A DNA stretch of 64,000 bases from Blastocystis hominis (GCF_000151665.1 NW_013171834.1:2501-66500), one strand, 5' to 3'; positions 22,452-34,785 are shown, numbered from the stretch's first letter. Program-made: numbers and translations. Notes: a model not told the origin generated them from the sequence alone.

Positions 22452-24448
22452 ATGTCTACAAGAAAGCAATTCAAAGACATTGTTCCCCCACTGATGCCAG
22501 AAATCTTGGATGCCGTGAAGGACTTGAGTTTTGAATCTCCGACCCCTGTACAGGAAACAGTCATTCCATACTTTATATCTCATAAGGATGTGAACGTTAT
22601 TGCATGTACAGGATCGGGAAAGACACTGGCTTTTCTAATTCCTCTATTCCAAATATTATGGAACAAAAGTTGCTCCTTTTCGCGTGGCCAAGTGGGAGGA
22701 GTTATTATCTCCCCCACTAGAGAGTTGGCAATGCAGACTTACTCTGTGGCTCAAAGGTTCATTGAAAAGTGTGACAAGATGCATTTGGTCCTGCTTACTG
22801 GAGGTAGTGTTTCCATACTATGTTCATTGTAGGAAATGAAGTTCAAGATGATGTAAAGCAGCTTTCAAATGATAAGGGTTTGATTCTAATCGCCACTCCC
22901 GGACGTCTGAAAGACATAATGGAGAGACAGCAAGGAAAACTCTCGTTTCGAGAGTTAGAAGTTCTAATTTTGGATGAGGCTGATGTTCTTCTTGTAGTCG
23001 TTGATAAAAATTGTTATGTAGGATTTGGGACACGCAGCTACAATCAACTTTATCCTCTCAAAGCTTCCAAAGCAGCGTCGAACAGGTCTCTTTAGTGCAA
23101 CGGAAGCTGATGGAGTATCCGCCCTTTGCAAGGCTGGACTCCGCAACCCCATAAAGGTCAAGATCGAAATTAAGAATCGGAACCAAATCCAAGCGGTTCC
23201 CGTGCAGCTAAAGAATTACTATACGATCCTTCCCAGCGACACAAAGCTCGGATTCGTAGGGAATCAGCGCGGTGTTGATTGTAGCTACTTCGGTTTATTC
23301 ACCTTCATCCGCAAGAAAAAATAATCGTTTTCTTCTTGACGTGCGCTCAGGTCGATTTCTTGACATCCGCTCTTCTCTCGCTGAACATTCTGAATGGAAT
23401 CAAGCTGCGATCCCTCCACGGCCGCATGGTGCAAAAGAAGCGCGTCAAAACCATGGAAGATTTCCGAAAACCGGAGCGTTTCCCTCTCTCCGAGCGATGA
23501 ATTGTAGCCGGCGTTTTGTTCTGCACGGACGTCGCAGCGCGCGGAATCGACATCCCCGACGTGGACTGGATCATTCAATTCGATCCTCCGCAGGATCCCG
23601 CGTTTTTCGTGCATCGAGTGGGGCGAACGGCGCGAGCCGGGAAGAAAGGACAGTCGCTGCTGTTTCTCGAATCGACGGAGGAAGCGTACGTGTCGTTCAC
23701 GCGACGGAGAGGCGTTCCGTTGATCGAATGGGAGGAAAAATGGGACGAAGCAATGCGGAAAGAGTCGCTGGAGACGCTGCAGTCGATTCGAGAGAGATGC
23801 GCGAAGGATCGCGATTTGTACGAGAAAAGTGTGACTGGGTTCGTGGCGAATGTGCGAGTAAGAAAGAAAGGATCGCTTCATTTGCAGGCATACCGAAATC
23901 ACGACTGCAACTTCATTCTGCGGTTTGACGACTTGGATTTGGCGTCGTTGGCACGGTCGTTCGCGTTGGTTCAGCTGCCGAAAATGTCGGAGTTCAAGAA
24001 GAAAAAGATCGAATATGAAGAGATGGGTATCGATGTGCAGACGATTCCGTACCTCGATCCTGTCCGCGAACAAGCGAGACAGGAGCGACTCAAGAAAGAG
24101 GCACAGGCGCGCACAGCGAAAGCGCTGAAGGAGCCGAAAGCGAAGAGTGTGAAGCGATCTCGCGAGGAAGCGGAAGAGGAATCGAAGAAGAAGAAGAAGG
24201 GAAAGCACGAAAAGATCATGAATGAGTGGGAAGAATTGCAGGAAGAGGAGCGATTGTTCCGGATGTTTAAGCAGAAGAAGATTAGTGAGGAGGAGTACAC
24301 AAGGCGATTGCTGTCTTCGAAGCCGGAAGAAGAAGAATCGACGTTTGAGAAGCGATTTGAGAAGCTTCATAAGGATCATCAGATGCTTCGAAATACCCGA
24401 AAGAGTCGGCAATCGCATAAACTAGTTCAGAAAGGACCAAGTCGATGA
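22452..24448 (+). CDS. DDX55: DEAD-box RNA helicase, DDX55/Spb4 type
   Basis: Introns 22804-22832, 22994-23021, 23256-23284 and 23478-23507 give about 626 residues. Visible motifs: Q-motif region SPTPVQETVIPYF, motif I ACTGSGKT, Ia PTRELAMQ, II LDEAD, III FSATE, V TDVAARGID, VI HRVGRTARAG. The C-terminal extension starts near FKKKKIEYEEMGIDVQTIPY and ends Lys-rich, as in DDX55/Spb4, which act in 60S pre-ribosome assembly in the nucleolus. The ATG at 22452 is preferred over an upstream in-frame TTG. Motif III reads SATE rather than SAT followed by M/Q. Function is by family; the fit is good. Confidence 0.92.
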
Positions 24449-24485
24449 TCGAATATAGTTCGTTTATTTATAATTTTGTTTACTC

Positions 24486-24493
24486 ATCAAACA
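24486..24493 (-). terminator. TGTTTGAT variant 3'-end element (RND gene)
   Basis: A one-base variant of TGTTTGTT lies 25 bp after the stop of the RND gene. The convergent DDX55 gene has a TTTGTTTA-like sequence at about 24474-24483. Confidence 0.45.
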
Positions 24494-24518
24494 CGTTTCC
24501 TATAAATACAGAATGGGG

Positions 24519-25035
24519 TTATTCCTTTGGTTCGGCACGCGGGGATTCTTGGTTCTCTTTTTCTTCTCCTTTGGGAGGCGCCACTGCATCTTCCTGGGGA
24601 GCTACAGCAGCAGCGGGCGATTCATCGATTGGAGCCTCGGCTTCATTAGCTTTGGGCAAAGGAGATTCTTCCTTCAAAGTCTCGGTAGACGCGGGAAGTT
24701 CGGCTTCATCCGGGGTCTGGTTGGTCGGTTCGGTTGTTTCACTTCTGGGCGATTCGGTTGTTTCACTAGTCGGCTGGGCTACTTCACTGGTTGGCTGGGC
24801 TACTTCACTGGTTGGCTCCTCACTGGGCTCGGGCTGCGCATCGCTCGCTTGGCTCGGTTTGACTTCTTCTGCACTGGTATCTGACTCGGAAGTGGAGGGA
24901 TCACTCTCAGGAACTTCGTTGGGCGCATCGATCGATCGGTTTTCAAGAGAATCGTTTTTATTCAGCTCGTTTTGGAGAGGACTTTCCTCCGGGGATTGTT
25001 TCTGCTCCTCAACTTGCAGTTGTGATTCTTCTTCT

Positions 25036-25081
<46 letters not shown>

Positions 25082-28000
25082 TCTCTTCCTTTTCGATCAT
25101 AATCTCTTCTTCCACTCTTTCCTCCTCCTCCTTCTCTTTGCTCATTTCCTTCATTTCCAACTCTTTCAATTCCATCTTCTCTTCCTCTTCCTCTTCCTCC
25201 TTTTCACTCTTCTCCTCCTCTTCCTCCTTTTCACTCTTCTCCTCCTCTTCCTCCTTTTCACTCTTCTCCTCCTCCTTACTCATATTCTTCATCTCCAACT
25301 CCTTCAACTCCTTCTTCTCTTCCTCCTTCTCCTCCTCCATTTCTTCTCCTTCTTCTCCTTTTTCTTCTTCTTCTTGGGTCGATTTCCTGTGATGCTTTCG
25401 ATGATGGCGGCGCACTCCTCGACTTCGCATCTTGTCCAGTCTCTCCGCTTCTTCTCCGGGTTTCAGCGGCGTGATCGGCGTGACTACCGGCACCGGGGCT
25501 TCGTATCCCGGATTGAAGAACGACAGAACGGTCGGGAGCAGCAGCATTCCAAACAGCAGACCGAAGAGCGTCACGCCCGACATCATCACAAAGAACATGC
25601 GATTGGACGGCACGGTGACCGTCGAGAGCATCAGAACGGACATAAACGTCGTCAAAGCCGAGGTCGTGAGCGATCGACCCATCTTGGTCACCGCCATCGC
25701 AGCTCGCTCCTTGCCAGAGAGCGATCCGTCCGTCTCCACGAAGGCGTGCGTGATGTGAGCGGAGAAATCGACGGCAATACCGACGCTCATCACCATACAC
25801 GTCGACGTGATGGCGTTCAGGTTCAATCCGGTCAGCGGAACCCACGCCAGAATGCAAATATCGGCGAGAAGCACGTTCAGAACGGCGAGAATGGAGGGAC
25901 CTGGAGGCAGAAGACAGAAGAGAACGATCATGACCGCGATGGCGGAGGTGATGAGATTGATGATGGTTTCGTCGAAGGTAATGCCCACCATTTCGTAGTA
26001 AGAATACATCGTGGAGTACGATTTCATATCGATGTACATTCCGTACTCGCTCGTCACGTTTTTAATCACACTGCGAGCCCCCAGCATCACTTGCTCACCC
26101 AGCTCCAGATCGTTGACGGCAGCCGGATTGATCGAGAACTTCACTTTGGCTGCCGGTATGCTCAGACTCGTCGTGTTGATGCTAAGATGCTCCGCCATAC
26201 GCGGATTGCTCTAGAGAGAGAAGACAAAGTCAAAATCTACTTGAATGCATCGCAGCAGATACACATAGAATTGGAGACCACTCGCCTCTTCGGGCAGTAT
26301 GCCGTTCTCCTCCAGGTAGGAATCAAACGTGTCCCACGGATTCTCGTAGGTCGGCATGATGTAGGGCACCGTTTTCATGTTCGTGATCACCGTTCGCATC
26401 AGTTCCTACGCCCTCATTCGATCGCCTCGCTTCGTACTCGACGCGTTGTGCGAGAAAGCTCTGTATCGTAGAACACAACATTCAGCTCGGCGATCTTCTC
26501 TTGGAATTCCTGCTTGGCGACGGCCAAGTACGAGTTTACAAAGCTATCTTCCGGCACTGCGTCCTCCGGAGAAATTCCCTGCGTGATCTGTGTACATTCG
26601 TAGACCGAGAACCCGATATACGCCGCGAATAAAAGCAGCAATATCACGCGCGATGTGGTGGTCATGAAGACCTTGGACACCACGTCGCGATAGAACCGTG
26701 TGACCAGACCGTTGTCCAGCTCCTCTTCCTTATCCTTCTCCCCTTTGTGGTGATGGTGGTGGTGCCGACGAGGCTTCTCCAGAGGCTTCGTATGCGCCTC
26801 CAACGATCTCATATTGAGCGTGAGAAGGGCGAGGAAAAGCGTCATGGTGGTGAAGAAAACAGAAGTCATCACGATCGCAGAAGATAAACAGAAGGTTTTG
26901 ATCCCCTTGAACGAGGTGTTTACGCCCACTACATGAAAGCCAAGTCGCTTCCCCACTCAAAAACGCGAAGATTGTCGTAACGGTCGACATGGTATTGAAC
27001 AGAGCCGCTTCTCCGCTCGCATGCACCGCGCGCTTCTCCACCGACTTCGACTTATCCGCGCGATAGAACAGAATCGTGAGCAGGACTTCGTTGTCCACAC
27101 CCAATCCAAGAGCCAGAAAAATCACCACTGGCGTGATCGTGGTCCACGGCAGACCGAACAGCAGCGAGAACCCGAGACCCATTCCGCTGGCTAGCAGGAC
27201 ACAAACAAGGGCTTCAATGGCTGTGGGTCAAGCAGAGACTGAGAAGGTACCGATCAAAATCGAAGTGGCGTACGAATTCTCGTGGAGAGACAGCGTGATC
27301 ATGATAAAAACAAGCAGAATACTAACTCCCAGCTTCGTAATCGTCTGCAGCGTGCCTCGCTGCACCTCCTCGCTCACGCCGCTCGTCGTCGAATAGTAAA
27401 TCTGCGTGACAATCTCCCCGCAAGACCCACCTGCCAGTACTTTGAGTTCGCTTTGTAGTCTTCCACGATCGACACCGCCTCGCGCAACCACTCCTTCGAG
27501 ATAGATTTGTCGTAGTCCTCGTAAGAAATACCGTACAAGAAAGACAGCGACGTGGCCGTCAAGAGTCCAGTCGTTTCGTTCATGCAGTTGGACACGGACA
27601 CACCTCCAGTCTGAATGTGTTAGGGAACTGGAAAATGAATACAGAACCAAAGATGTAGTAGAAGGGAATGTAGTTCTTTTCGTGGTTGCAGATCGTGTCG
27701 ATTTTGTCGCCTGTCATGCGGATCATTTCGGCATTCCAGTCGAAGTACATAAAAGGACTGAAGTGAAGGCAGCTTCCATCCATCAGCTTAGAACAAAAAT
27801 CTGCATCTCAGGGACGCACCAATCGCTCACCTGAAACTTTGACTCCGTCAACAGTAATACTGTCGACCTTGTTCTCGACTTCTAATAACTCCAACCAGGC
27901 TTCCGTATTAAATACACCACTCTTTGAATTGGGGACAGCAATAACTTGTAACTGGTCGTCACTCGACTTAAAGTAGGTAGAGTAAATCTCCGCCTCTTTG

Positions 28001-28328
28001 CGGTTTTCTCCATCCTATATTCACAAGATTCACATGTCGTTTACTTCAGGAGTAAACAAATCAGCAATGTCATTGTTTTGTGCGGTTTTCAGACGTAGAA
28101 TTCCCAGTGCAGCAATTAATAAAACAATAAAGTATATTAATATGGTACGTTTGGGATTATTTGTTACCTTCTAAAAACTGAGTCTCTGGCCAATTCATTA
28201 CCGTTGCAAGAGAACGAGCCGAGTTTTTAATAAACAATTGAAGAGAAGACTTTAAACGACGAAGACAATCTATAACTTGGTACACGACCACTAACTGTAC
28301 TCTTCTTTGGCTCTGCAGGTTCATCCAT
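24519..28328 (-). CDS. Patched/NPC1-like RND-family membrane protein
   Basis: Ten short introns give about 1,167 residues. Order: short N-tail, a transmembrane helix (PKRTILIYFIVLLIAALGIL), and an extracellular loop beginning LKTAQNNDIADLFTPE. Then comes a sterol-sensing-domain-like membrane block (TITPVVIFLALGLGVDNEVLL, LNMRSLEAH), a second TM and loop, and a second RND membrane block with VMSVGIAVDFSAHITHAFVE, the GxxxD signature of RND permeases, and SALTTFMSVLMLSTV. This is the Patched/NPC1/PTCHD layout. The C-tail is a long Glu/Lys region with a Gln run, then Ser/Pro/Glu-rich sequence. Likely role: proton- or sodium-driven transport of sterols or lipids; substrate unknown. Confidence 0.9.
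25038..25078 (-). repeat. (CAG)n polyglutamine tract in RND protein tail
   Basis: An uninterrupted run of CTG on the plus strand encodes about 13 Gln on the minus strand, embedded in Glu-rich sequence of the cytosolic tail. Confidence 0.95.
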
Positions 28329-28937
28329 TACTTTTTCTTTCAGAAAACACAATTATAGAAAGAAAGAGTTTGTGACAGGACCAAAATTCGTCCTTTTTTT
28401 CGTTTCTGTTGTGCGGAATACTGTTTTGTCATGCTATATCTTTCTCCGTTGCTTTTGGGTGATAACGAAGAATAGGGAGCGTCATACTGGAAGTGTCGAG
28501 TTCATCTGCAATGCTAGGAAACACTTCTTTTTTATTTCATTCTATTCTATCCTGTTCGTTATTAACCAATGGATGGTTGTCTTATAGAATGCCTTTCTCT
28601 AGATGGACTTATAAAGTCTCACATATTCTTTTTGATGCAGAAATCGTATGATTTAACTTCTGATGGAGTGTCACTGCAAATTGTAGTACTTGCAGCCACT
28701 TTACATTCTTCACTCGAATGAAAAAGCATAATGTTGTACAAGTCCACCACGATTGATAATAAAACGATTCATATAACTAACTGGAATCGTAATACACACT
28801 TTTCACTAAAAACCTGACCAAACTCACTTTCTCTTTGTTGTTATGTGCCATTGCGTACTATTCTTTCCTTCACTCTTCACTTCCTCTCTCCTCACCTATT
28901 CTCAAAGAAATCAAAATCTATTTCTTGGTAGTTAGCA
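28329..28937. promoter_or_regulatory. Divergent intergenic region (RND / SmD3)
   Basis: About 600 bp, AT-rich, between divergent start codons. Short plus-strand frames were examined but show no protein signature. No RNA gene was recognised. Confidence 0.4.
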
Positions 28938-29353
28938 ATGAGTGTTTCTGGAAAGAGAATCATCGGAATGCCTACTCTGCTGCTCTATGAGGCTGAAGGC
29001 TGCACCGCTCTCATTCAGACGCGTGATGGCTCTATTTATCGTGGTATCATCATGGAGGTGCAGGACAACTGGAACTTAAATATGAAAAACGTGACCATGA
29101 AGACAAAGTACTCAAATGAAATCATTCCTTTCGAAATGTTGTTTATTCGAGGAGCCCAGATCTCGTTCATCGTTCTCCCCGAAATGTAGCATTATTGGCG
29201 TAGTTCTGACATATAGGTTTAAACACTCGCCCATGTTCCAGAGAGTCATCGATTTCAAGAACGGTAAGACCGCTCCGAAGGTCCAGACAGACCCTGCTAT
29301 TCGAAACGCGGCTCGTCGCTGTACTTTCTTGATATGCTCGCTTATTCGTAGAG
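28938..29353 (+). CDS. SNRPD3: Small nuclear ribonucleoprotein SmD3
   Basis: The Sm fold is clear: LLLYEAEGCTALIQTRDGSIYRG (Sm1), DNWNLNMKNVTM, then the Sm2 signature FIRGAQISFIVLPEM, with the SmD3-type continuation FKHSPMF. Introns are 29186-29216 (31 nt) and 29321-29351 (31 nt). Splicing the second joins T (29320) to AG (29352-29353), producing a TAG stop directly after NAARR, giving about 117 residues. Without splicing, the frame has no stop before the TGTTTGTT element. SmD3 is a core ring subunit of spliceosomal U1, U2, U4 and U5 snRNPs, and an Arg-rich C-tail is expected. Confidence 0.9.
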
Positions 29354-29385
29354 GAAGTGGAATTGTTCATTGTACTATTGCTCCT

Positions 29386-29393
29386 TGTTTGTT
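29386..29393 (+). terminator. TGTTTGTT 3'-end element (SmD3)
   Basis: An exact octamer, 33 bp after the spliced stop. It is only 3 bp from the encoded stop of the convergent RRM gene, so the two transcript ends meet or overlap here. Confidence 0.7.
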
Positions 29394-29396
29394 TTC

Positions 29397-30180
29397 TTAA
29401 ACAACCCACAGATGATACTTGTCCCACTTGTGCTCTTGCTTCCTTCTTCGCGAGTCTTTCGACTCCAGCGCCCATCCCACCTTCAGCTCCTTCCCGTTCA
29501 CCACTGCTCCTGACAGCAACGCGAACGACATGCTCGCCAGCTGGTGGGAGTCGAACTCGATGAAGCAGTAACCCGCAGAAGTCGTGAGCACTCCAGGCGA
29601 CGGCACATCGTGCAGTTCGATCTACACCAGAGCTGGCCTCGCTCGCTTCTACCTGCAATTGCGGCTTCAGCAACGCGTTCAGCTCTTCGCTGACCTCGTC
29701 TCCCGTCACGCCTCGATCGATGTTCCCCACAAAGAGCGTTCGCTTGTTCTCGGCGGGCTCTGTGCGACACAGACAATCGCGGATCTTCACACCGAAGATG
29801 CGCATCGCGGGGATCAAGGCCTTCTCGCGGGCTTCCTTCTCTGCAAAGTGCACAAACCCATAACTACACTCCAACCCCGATCCAATTGCCCACATTTTTG
29901 ACTCCGGAACCTGCTGTCGGATCTTTGGCTGCTTCTTCTTGTTCTCTTCTTCCGGATTCGAATAGTCCAAAATCTCGACTTTTTTCACACTTCCACAATT
30001 CCGGAACGCGAGAGCCAGTTCCTCGGTGGTGATCCCCATGGGCAGATTGTGCACGAACACTTGATACAGGGACGTGGAGGCGGTGTGTCCGTGCGGACTC
30101 AACTGCGTGTTGGACTGGAAGGTCAGCACTTTTTGACGTTTTTTGAGCGGCTTGCTTTCGTCGATCAGCATTTCGCCCAT
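29397..30180 (-). CDS. Two-RRM RNA-binding protein
   Basis: One intron (29622-29652, 31 nt) gives 250 residues to the encoded TAA. RRM1: RNP2 VFVHNLPMGI, RNP1-like SYGFVHFAEKEA. RRM2: RNP2 LFVGNID, RNP1 AGYCFIEFDSHQLA. A Lys-rich tail follows (SRRRKQEHKWDKYHL). The T at 29408 is in codon position 1 and four bases upstream of a variant motif TGTTTAAG. Cleavage there would end the protein at ...DKYHL by a poly(A)-made UAA, three codons before the encoded stop. The protein is probably nuclear and pre-mRNA or rRNA associated; the subfamily is not recognised. Confidence 0.8.
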
Positions 30181-30189
30181 GTCTGCGAG

Positions 30190-31619
30190 TTAACAAAAAA
30201 ACGGCGGAAGCCAAACCCGAATCGGGAGAATTGCACCGCGATACCGCTCGAACGGTCAGAACGGGCTTTTTCATCTTGCGAACGTGTTCCAGCGTGGGGA
30301 TCGACAGAAAATTCACCTACAAATCACCATTTCCCAGATTCGGAACGTATTTCTGAAGCGAAGGCTCGATTAAATACGCGGAATCTCCGCAGATCTGCGA
30401 GGCCGCCTGCAAAAAGCGATCGCAATCACTCGCACTCATCGCGGACGTTTGATAATCCGAAAGTCTCGCAATGAAAGCCTTGTGCTGCGCGTCGTCGAGA
30501 AGGGTGGAGAGACGGAACGAGAGAAGCAACGCTCCCTTTTCTTGAGACGCATCCGACTGAATAAAAAATCAAATTCGCATGGAATACGCGAGGAATGTGA
30601 CTCGAATGATAACGATATTTGTTATAAGCACAAATCAACGTGTGCCTTTCTGCGTCGCGACGACGAACCTCCGTGCTTTGAACGGCCGAGATGCTGATCA
30701 ACGGGAACTCGTTCAGTCCTTTGATGACCCATTCCATTAACGCGAGCAAATCGGAGCTGTGCTGATTGAGTCTGAGGATCGACTAGATGCTGCCAATCAA
30801 AACGATTCTCTACTTCGATCCGGGTCAAAAATTGGGAAAACGAGATCGCTTTGCGCGACGAGTCCGTGAACGAATTCAAAAAGGAGAAAAGTCGGTTGAG
30901 TTCGTCGTCCGAACAGTACGACTCCAAGCAATCGCGAACCACGTTCACTCGCCACTGAAAACCATCGTACTGTATGTTTCTGCAAGGTATGTAAAAGCAG
31001 TGAATCCATACTCCCAGTCGCGGAAAAACTTCTCTGTGACCTTTGTTAGAATGTCTAGCTGCATCTGAATCTCTTTCTTCTCTTCGCCCGCTTTCGGAAA
31101 CTCGGTTCCATTAAAGTACGATTCGATCCAGGGCAGGAGAGAGGGGGAAACCTCTCCTAGCTCCTTGTCGATCACACGGAGCATCTTGATGAGGGACTGA
31201 CGTGTCACAGGAGAAGGAAGCATGATGAACTTTTGAAACTCTTTGTATCTGCACAGTTATGCAGCTTGGAGCAAATGATACATGAACTTTTGCTTCCGGT
31301 TGCTGAGAAGCTCGTTGATTCTGTCTGCAAGAATATCGGCTCGCTCATTCTCGATTACTCCCTCATCAGTCTTGAACTCGTTCCAACGCTCCGAATTCTG
31401 AAAGCTCTTTATCTTCTTACGAAAATCCTCCAGAGACATTGGCTTAAGACCAATGTCCTTTCCACTAATACTCAAATTGGGAGGCGTGATTGGAACTGCA
31501 TAGAGTTCCGGGTGTTGCTCATCCTGGTCATCAACCAATTCGCCAGGCAAAAGCACGGGAGTTGTTTTCGCTAGGGAGGCACCTGATTCTGAAAAACTAT
31601 GGATCACGCACTTTTCCAT
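30190..31619 (-). CDS. Unrecognised multi-exon protein
   Basis: Spliceable exons run from ATG 31619 (MEKCVIHSFSESGAS) leftward, with introns of 30-38 nt restoring one frame. Segments include MSLEDFRKKIKSFQNSERWN, LIKMLRVIDKELGEVSPSLL, WRVNVVRDCLESYCSDDELN, LLALMEWVIKGLNEFPLISI and LLSFRLSTLLDDAQHKAFIA. The sequence is rich in amphipathic helices, suggesting a helical-repeat or PCI-like fold, but no family was recognised. I found no clear encoded stop before the RRM gene start (30180); the frame stays open into that gene, so the 3' boundary is approximate and may use a poly(A)-made stop. The 5' end is divergent from EXO84. Confidence 0.6.
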
Positions 31620-31892
31620 AAGAATACGATCTCCTAAAAACCGAATGAGGACTAAATGGACTAAACGACAACGAAGAGGAGTTGTGCAATTTAGATTGGA
31701 CTGCAATAGCTCTTGAATAATAAATGTAGCGTTGCAACAAAGAAAGCACGCTCCTTTGTTGCTTCAGCATGTTTCTGAACTCTGGTATTTAACGATGCTA
31801 TTCTACTCTCCACACCATTTCCTATTCAACCACGTAGAACTCCAAAATTCCAGCCTTTTTTGTCGGTGTTCAAATCTTTACAAATTGGAGAG

Positions 31893-34079
31893 ATGGCTGA
31901 TAGTAATGAGATTAGTTATTACGCAAATCCTTCGTTTAATCCGGAGGAAGCAGCTTTAGATTATTTCACGAAAGAAACGGTCGATCGTTACAAGAACTAT
32001 TCACATCAGCTAGAACAGACGAAAGTTGGATACCTTTTGATTCGAGCTCACTCGGTAGTATGATACGGAGACGGCATTGAAGGAACATGTTTTCAACCAT
32101 TACAAGGAATTCATCGGCATCTCTGAGGAAATCGGTAAGATGGAAGACAGTATGGGGGAGTTGAAGAAGAATTTGGACCATACGAACACGGTGTTACACA
32201 ACTTAAAGGTTTGTAAAAAGGCATGCGATTTATTATAGGATACAACATTTACAATCGACTCGGAGGCTACCGAAGGATTGACATCCGAAGCTCTCGTCAT
32301 TCCCGAGCATCTTACTTGGATAAAGACTGTGTGCGATGATATCGATTTGTACATATTTCAGGTATTTTCCTCTGGATCGCTTCTCTCTAGCGCCGCTTCA
32401 CAGAGGCCGTGGAGTTGTGTATTCGTGCTCAGAACGAGTTGATGGCCACGGACATTTCCGGAAACACAATGCTGATGGATTTGAAAACCATGGTTTCCTC
32501 TTCTCTTCTTCGCCTCTAATCCCCTAGTTATCCGCCAAGGCCGAGATCCTGACAACCAAACTGGTCTCGGAGCTCTTTTCTCAGGACAGCACGCGATCGG
32601 ATCGTCGTCGCGTCTGCCGTCTGCTCTGCGGTCTGGGCCACGAATCGGAGGCGAGTCTCCTCTTCTTGGAGCGAGCGAGCGAGGAGATTCGCACGCACCA
32701 CCGCTTCGTGAAGCCGTGCGGAGACATCCCCTCGCTGGTGGAGGGCCTGAGCGACTTGTTCTTCGAGTGTCTGCAAGATACCGCGGTGAATTTCGAGACG
32801 ATCTTCTGCGGCGGCGAGGGGAAGAAGTCGGTGTTCTGCATCTGCGTCTCGTGGATGACCAAGGAGATCGACCAGTTCATTCGCCAAATCATCCTGCTGG
32901 CGATGAGCAGCGACTCGCAGCAGCTCACCGGCGAAGAATTCCAGAGCTTCGCCTGCTGCGTCGCGCCGCTCCTCAAGGGAGCCTCCATTCTGAACGACGT
33001 CGGCTGCTCGATGGACTGCTACGTGATTCGCGCTATCGGCGAGAAGGTCCGCAGCGTCGTGGAGCGCTTCCTTGCCTGCTGCATCGTTCGTCCGCGTTCC
33101 CGAATCGATTGTAGACGCGAATTCGCGCGCTGCCCGAGCCGACGACCGACACGGAAAGCGTGCACTTCCGCACTTCGCAGGGCTTCGAGAAACGCGATCT
33201 CTCCACGTACTGCGCCGCGGTGTATTCCATTCTCGCGCCGTTCGTTCAGTTCGGCCCGCAGCTCCTCTACTCGACGCTGGTTTCCTATCTTCGCGAGCCC
33301 ATGGAGAAGGCCTTCGCTGCGTTCGCGGTGTTGGAAAGCCGCGTCTACGCGAAGTGGGCGCAAGACAAGGAGAATCGCAAGCCGGCGACGACCTTCGCCG
33401 ATCTTTATTTCCTCAACACCGAGTTCCTGCCTCTGATTTCCATCTCCTTCCTTCCTCGCATGGGCGTGTCGGGGCGCCAAATCGAGACGTCGCTGACCAA
33501 CGTACTCCTCTCTTTTTTACCTTTTCATCTCACGCTCAGCTGCAAGAGCATCTCCGCAAATGCACCGTGCTCCTCATGCAGCAGCTCTACGTCGCCTCGT
33601 TCTCCACCTCCACCTTCTGCCCCACCTTCTACGCGCAGCTCTCCGAACCCGTCTCCGCGCCGCAGCCCACCACGCAGAAGGCGATGAAGCAGCTGCTGTA
33701 CATGCTGAAGCAGGCGGAGAAGCTGATGCCGCCGTCCTCCTTCGGCATGATGCGGAAGGCGCTGTTCACGGTGCGTTTGGGAAGCGGCGCTGATCCCTAG
33801 TACGTTTTCAAGCTGCTCGCGATGGACAAGCGATGGAGTAAGGTGGACGCGGGCAAGGTAGGCGCGGAGGCGTGGAGTGATGGGTAGTTCAGCGAGAACG
33901 GATTCTATGCATTCGTTTTGGATCTGAGCTTCATACAGGCACTGGGACCGTCCTCGCTGAAGAGTCTGGAGGAAGGTCTGATCGAAAAGGCTATGAAACT
34001 GACCGATAATGTGCAACCCCCGTCGCAGAAATGGATTACAAAGAACATGAGCGAAGCTTTGAATTTGTGTAGAAAATAA
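31893..34079 (+). CDS. EXOC8: Exocyst subunit Exo84 (EXOC8)
   Basis: Eight introns of 29-38 nt give about 644 residues. The N-terminus MADSNEISYYANPSFNPEEA is followed by a coiled coil (EFIGISEEIGKMEDSMGELK). The Exo84 C-terminal CATCHR-type helical domain follows: RRFTEAVELCIRAQNELMAT, LLCGLGHESEASLLFLERAS, FCICVSWMTKEIDQFIRQI. Exo84 is part of the octameric exocyst that tethers secretory vesicles to the plasma membrane. The stop TAA (34077-34079) is followed by CT and TGTTTGTT. The next gene starts only 26 bp after the stop. No PH domain is obvious between the coiled coil and the helical domain. Confidence 0.85.
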
Positions 34080-34081
34080 CT

Positions 34082-34089
34082 TGTTTGTT
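34082..34089 (+). terminator. TGTTTGTT 3'-end element (EXO84)
   Basis: An exact octamer. The first base of the encoded TAA (T34077) is exactly five bases upstream, so cleavage after it plus poly(A) would also give UAA. Confidence 0.8.
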
Positions 34090-34105
34090 TTCACTCATTT
34101 GGTAA

Positions 34106-34674
34106 ATGCCTATTAACCTCACTGGAACATGGAAGCTGGATGCGAATCGTTCTGAATCTCTCCTTCCATACTTGAGTGCTCTGGTTGGATATTACTGAGA
34201 AGATCCACGATCTAGGGTGTCCCTGACCTTGCTGCACAAGCCGCGAGTAAATTGGTGGATATTCTGGGAATCACGCAAACCGATGAGTGTTTCACGATTT
34301 GCCGCATGTCTCGGTTTGGAAAAGATACAAAGTCAATTCGATTTGGGGATGAATACACTGTAAAGTCCGTAATGGGCGGAACTCATCGCGTACGCTAGAT
34401 TTTCGATTTTCTCCGGTAGATCAAAGTGTCAAAGCAAGATAACGCGCTTATCATGATAACTCAGATTTCGAACAACATCGGCGTGTTGCGAGATACCCGC
34501 GTGCTCGAGGAGAATGGACGTGTCATGCACGTCAACCTCGTCCTCCAGATGACTTCAGGGCAGCGTGTTGTCGTCAATCGCTATTTCGTAAAGTCTAATC
34601 TTTCCTGTGAAGAACTATTGGAGCAAACAGATTCTACCACCGTGAAAAGGTACTTCCAAATGGGTATGATTTAA
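34106..34674 (+). CDS. Fatty-acid-binding/lipocalin-like small beta-barrel protein
   Basis: Two introns (32 and 30 nt) give about 168 residues. The start MPINLTGTWKLDANRSESLL contains the GTW signature of FABP/lipocalin barrels. It continues with an SALGVPDLAAQAASKLVDIL helix pair as in intracellular FABPs (residues ~17-40), then alternating beta strands (KSIRFGDEYTVKSVMGG, VNLVLQMTSGQRVVVNRYF). There is no signal peptide, so it is cytosolic. Family inference: binding of fatty acids or other small hydrophobic ligands. The conserved Arg/Tyr ligand triad cannot be assigned with certainty. Confidence 0.65.
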
Positions 34675-34785
34675 ACCGTAGTCCAAGGGAAGACGAATTT
34701 GACTCAGATTAGTGTTTGGGATTTAGTTCTTAGTGTTTAGCATTCATAGATTGTTGTTTTGTTTTACACATTTTCTTTAAACTCT

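Noticed and set aside
28372-28587. Plus-strand 71-codon hydrophobic frame
   Set aside because: AT-rich chance frame in a divergent promoter region; no consistent splice or conserved motif.
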